From positions 1 to 38,312 of the forward strand of contig JAURMS010000018.1 of the NCBI GenBank assembly GCA_030830595.1: DNA of 38,312 nucleotides. The letters run 5' to 3'. Positions within the stretch are counted from its first letter, which is position 1. Every line of letters begins with the position of its first letter. The notes under the pieces are model-generated. The model was not told the origin of the DNA. It was given only the letters and a program-made list of their open reading frames with translations, and did no database searches. Origin of the DNA: Gammaproteobacteria bacterium (GTDB lineage Bacteria; Pseudomonadota; Gammaproteobacteria; Steroidobacterales; Steroidobacteraceae). Position numbers and translations under genes: made by a program. Positions 36,292 through 38,312 of the stretch are shown in pieces.

Positions 36292-37469
36292 CGTGGCGCC
36301 CCGGCCTTGCCCAGGTGTCGCTGGGCCATGGGAATCGCCAGCATGGTGCTCGCCACAGCCATCAGCACCAGCGCGGTGAAGGTGTCGGCGCTGATGAGGG
36401 CGCGATCAAGCAGCACGTTGGCGAAGATGATCATGATGAGCGCCTTGGTCTGCAGCAGCCAGCCGATCAGCCAGGATTCATGACGCGGCCAGCCGAGCAG
36501 CCGGCCGGCGACCAGGGTGCCGGCCAGTTTCCCGCCGACCGCGGCAAGCAGCAGCATGGCGGCCGCCATGAACACGGCCTCGCCGCCGAGGCCCCATTCG
36601 GTACGCAGGCCCGTGCTGAGGAAGAACACCGGCATCAGCAGCAGCAGCACGTGGCGACGGACCGCCTCGGCCTGGGGCAGCCAGTCCTGTTCCAGCGCGG
36701 CACCCGCGAGGAATGCCCCAACCATGAAGTGCAGCCCGGCCCAGTCGGCGGCCAGTGCGCAGGTGATCAGCCAGACCAGCGCTGCATACCAGCGGTCGGC
36801 CTCGGCCAGGCGAGGCAGCTGGCGTCGAACGAATGAGGCCAGGGCGATGAAGCCAACCAGGAAAGCGGCCTGCTTCGACAGGCGCGCCCAGTCGGCGAGG
36901 ATCAACGCCAGCACGGCCCAGACCGCCAGGTCGTCGAGGCTCGCGTAGCGCAGGATCCGCTGCCCGAGGGGCTGGCGCAGCAATGCCAGTCGCTCGAGGA
37001 ACAACACCAGGATGGGCAGGGCGGTGACCGCACAGGCCATGCCGATGCCCGCAAGGAACTGCCACCGTGCAGCTGCCGGGCCCGCCCAACCACCGGCCTG
37101 CCACAGCCAGGCGCCCGCCAGTGCGCCTCCCACGAGTGGCGCGCCCAGGGCCAGCGCGGCGGCCGTGCCGCTGTGCAGACGGTCGCGCCAGGCGCTCTTG
37201 AGATCGAGCTCCAGCCCGGCGAGGAACACGAACAGGATCACCGCCCACCAGGCGATACCGTTGAGCGCCTGCACGACCGGGTTGGGAAACAGGATGGCGT
37301 ACAAGTGTGGAAAGGCCGCCCCGAGCAGGCCGGGACCCAGCAGGATGCCGGTGACGATCTGCACCACGACCAGCGGGGCCCAGCGCTCCGTACGGCCCAG
37401 TCGCCAGGCCAGCCAGGGCAGGGTGAAGACCACCAGCAGGGCGGCCAGCAGCGTCTCAGTGGTGTTCAA
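36288..37469 (-). CDS. CPA2-type cation/proton antiporter (TTG start)
   Basis: A 393-residue membrane protein with about 12 hydrophobic segments of the Na+/H+ exchanger (CPA2/KefB-like) domain. Typical stretches are FLAGLELDLKSAWRDR (about 82-97), YASLDDLAVWAVLALILADW with the paired aspartates, and HFMVGAFLAGAALE. It lacks the C-terminal nucleotide-binding TrkA domain of Kef systems. It should exchange Na+ or K+ for protons across the inner membrane. The best start is TTG at 37469, with GGGAGG about ten bases upstream; no ATG is available near the N-terminus. The amylase gene ends 18 bases upstream, so the two may be co-transcribed. Confidence 0.88.
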   Translation of the reverse strand: MNTTETLLAALLVVFTLPWLAWRLGRTERWAPLVVVQIVTGILLGPGLLGAAFPHLYAILFPNPVVQALNGIAWWAVILFVFLAGLELDLKSAWRDRLHSGTAAALALGAPLVGGALAGAWLWQAGGWAGPAAARWQFLAGIGMACAVTALPILVLFLERLALLRQPLGQRILRYASLDDLAVWAVLALILADWARLSKQAAFLVGFIALASFVRRQLPRLAEADRWYAALVWLITCALAADWAGLHFMVGAFLAGAALEQDWLPQAEAVRRHVLLLLMPVFFLSTGLRTEWGLGGEAVFMAAAMLLLAAVGGKLAGTLVAGRLLGWPRHESWLIGWLLQTKALIMIIFANVLLDRALISADTFTALVLMAVASTMLAIPMAQRHLGKAGAPR

Positions 37470-37487
37470 GCAGCCGGCGCCTCCCGT

Positions 37488-38312
37488 TCAGGGAGACAGC
37501 AGGATCCTGTACTCCCAGGGTTCGAGGACCAGCTCGGTGTCGGCGGCGATCCGCAGCCCGGTCCCATCGGTGAAGTCAGTGTAGTCGCCGTGCGCCAGTT
37601 CCTCCACCAGGCCGATACGCTGGACCGAGGCCGAGAAATTGAACACGCCCAACACCTTGTCGCGTTCGTTCTGGCGAACGAAGGCCAAGACGTGCTGGGG
37701 GCTTGTCGGGGTCACGCGGATCATGCGCGCGCCCCACGGTCCGTTATGCAGGGCCGTGTTGCGGCTTTTCAGTTCGGCGAGCCGACGGAACAGGTCTGCA
37801 TGCGGATGCGTCCCCCATTCGATCGGGTCGCGTTCGAAGAAGGCGAGGCGCTTCGGGTTGCCGGCTTCCTGGCCGTTGTAGATGACCGGGATGCCATCGC
37901 CCACGAAGGTCAGCGCAATGGCCGCTGCCACCCCGTCGCCGAACAACTCGAACTCAGTGCCCTTCCAGGCGTTCTCGTCATGGTTGCTGGTGAACACCAG
38001 GCGCATGCTGCCAGCGGGAAAGAGGTTGTCCTGCTCGGAGTAATGGCCGGCCAGGGCATCCACCCCGGCGCCGCCAGTGGTCACGGCATGCAGGGCCGAA
38101 TGCAGTCCCCAGCCGTAGGTGGCCTCGAAGGCCCGGTAATGCAGGTCGCGGCTGTTGGACTCGGCGAGCATGAACACCGGCTTGATGGCATCGAGCTCGC
38201 GCCTGAGGTTCTCCCAGAAGTCGAGCGGCACGTAGCCGGCGACGTCGGCCCGGAACCCATCCACGCCGATCTCGCCGACCCAGTACTTCATGGCCTCGGT
38301 CATGTAGCGACG
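37488..38312 (-). CDS. alpha-amylase family glycoside hydrolase (GH13), C-terminal part
   Basis: The gene runs off the right edge; the visible 274 or so codons cover the second half of the catalytic barrel and the C-terminal beta domain. GFRADVAGYVP carries the nucleophile Asp, FMLAESN the acid/base Glu, and TSNHDEN the third catalytic Asp, so the enzyme looks active. It hydrolyses or rearranges alpha-1,4-glucans. Localisation cannot be judged without the N-terminus. The true start lies outside the window; the ATG at 38303 is internal. Confidence 0.93.
   Translation of the reverse strand, partial: RRYMTEAMKYWVGEIGVDGFRADVAGYVPLDFWENLRRELDAIKPVFMLAESNSRDLHYRAFEATYGWGLHSALHAVTTGGAGVDALAGHYSEQDNLFPAGSMRLVFTSNHDENAWKGTEFELFGDGVAAAIALTFVGDGIPVIYNGQEAGNPKRLAFFERDPIEWGTHPHADLFRRLAELKSRNTALHNGPWGARMIRVTPTSPQHVLAFVRQNERDKVLGVFNFSASVQRIGLVEELAHGDYTDFTDGTGLRIAADTELVLEPWEYRILLSP

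Noticed and set aside
1-38312. tRNA or rRNA genes, CRISPR arrays, transposases, integrases, attachment sites
   Set aside because: I looked for cloverleaf-like stretches, regularly spaced repeats and mobile-element enzymes and saw none, so the accessory region at 22.7-25.2 kb has no visible mobility genes.

Overview
The window is GC-rich, densely packed bacterial chromosome with about 32 protein genes, no RNA genes, no insertion sequences and no CRISPR array. A consensus-like Fur box upstream of an fbpABC iron transporter, together with a heme-utilisation-type (ChuX/HutX-like) protein, a NarL-family regulator, DUF885 and S10 peptidases and a BCCT carrier, points to a free-living gammaproteobacterium. 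I cannot place it more precisely from sequence alone.

Left part (1-10920): a TPR-protein fragment on the minus strand is followed by a plus-strand run: SDR oxidoreductase, quinone-reductase-type MDR enzyme (TTG start), exported type B carboxylesterase, BCCT carrier, second SDR, exported quinohemoprotein (PQQ + heme c) alcohol dehydrogenase and exported two-domain M16 peptidase. Start/stop overlaps suggest that MDR, esterase, BCCT and SDR are translationally coupled. The likely logic is hydrolysis of an ester outside the cytoplasm, uptake of a quaternary-amine-like product, and oxidation of alcohols.

Middle (10922-22670): a Fur-regulated Fe(III) ABC transporter (fbpA-fbpB-fbpC, minus strand), then a membrane protein and a monoacylglycerol-lipase-like hydrolase (plus). 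These converge on a minus-strand operon of class I fructose-bisphosphate aldolase, glycerol kinase and an alkylglycerol-monooxygenase-like membrane hydroxylase, so four adjacent genes could feed glycerol from (ether) lipids into central metabolism. Divergent from the aldolase lie a ThuA-like protein, an atypical photolyase/cryptochrome and a signal-peptide-bearing ChuX/HutX-like protein.

Central accessory region (22689-25177): a NarL-type regulator with a degenerate receiver is divergent from two tandem genes for small exported six-cysteine proteins that I do not recognise. The two proteins look like diverged paralogues. Each gene has a related 31-bp GTAC-containing element at nearly the same distance upstream, and each is followed by a strong hairpin terminator with a stable tetraloop. 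This is the best candidate in the window for an undescribed system.

Right part (25203-38312): a minus-strand operon (DUF885 protein, LLM flavin monooxygenase, SDR, GMC oxidoreductase, exported alkylsulfatase-like metallo-beta-lactamase protein) with ATGA couplings suggests breakdown of an organosulfur or sulfate-ester compound. It is followed by a beta-carbonic anhydrase, an S10 carboxypeptidase-like protein, an amidase, a CPA2 cation/proton antiporter, and the C-terminal part of a GH13 alpha-amylase that runs off the right edge.
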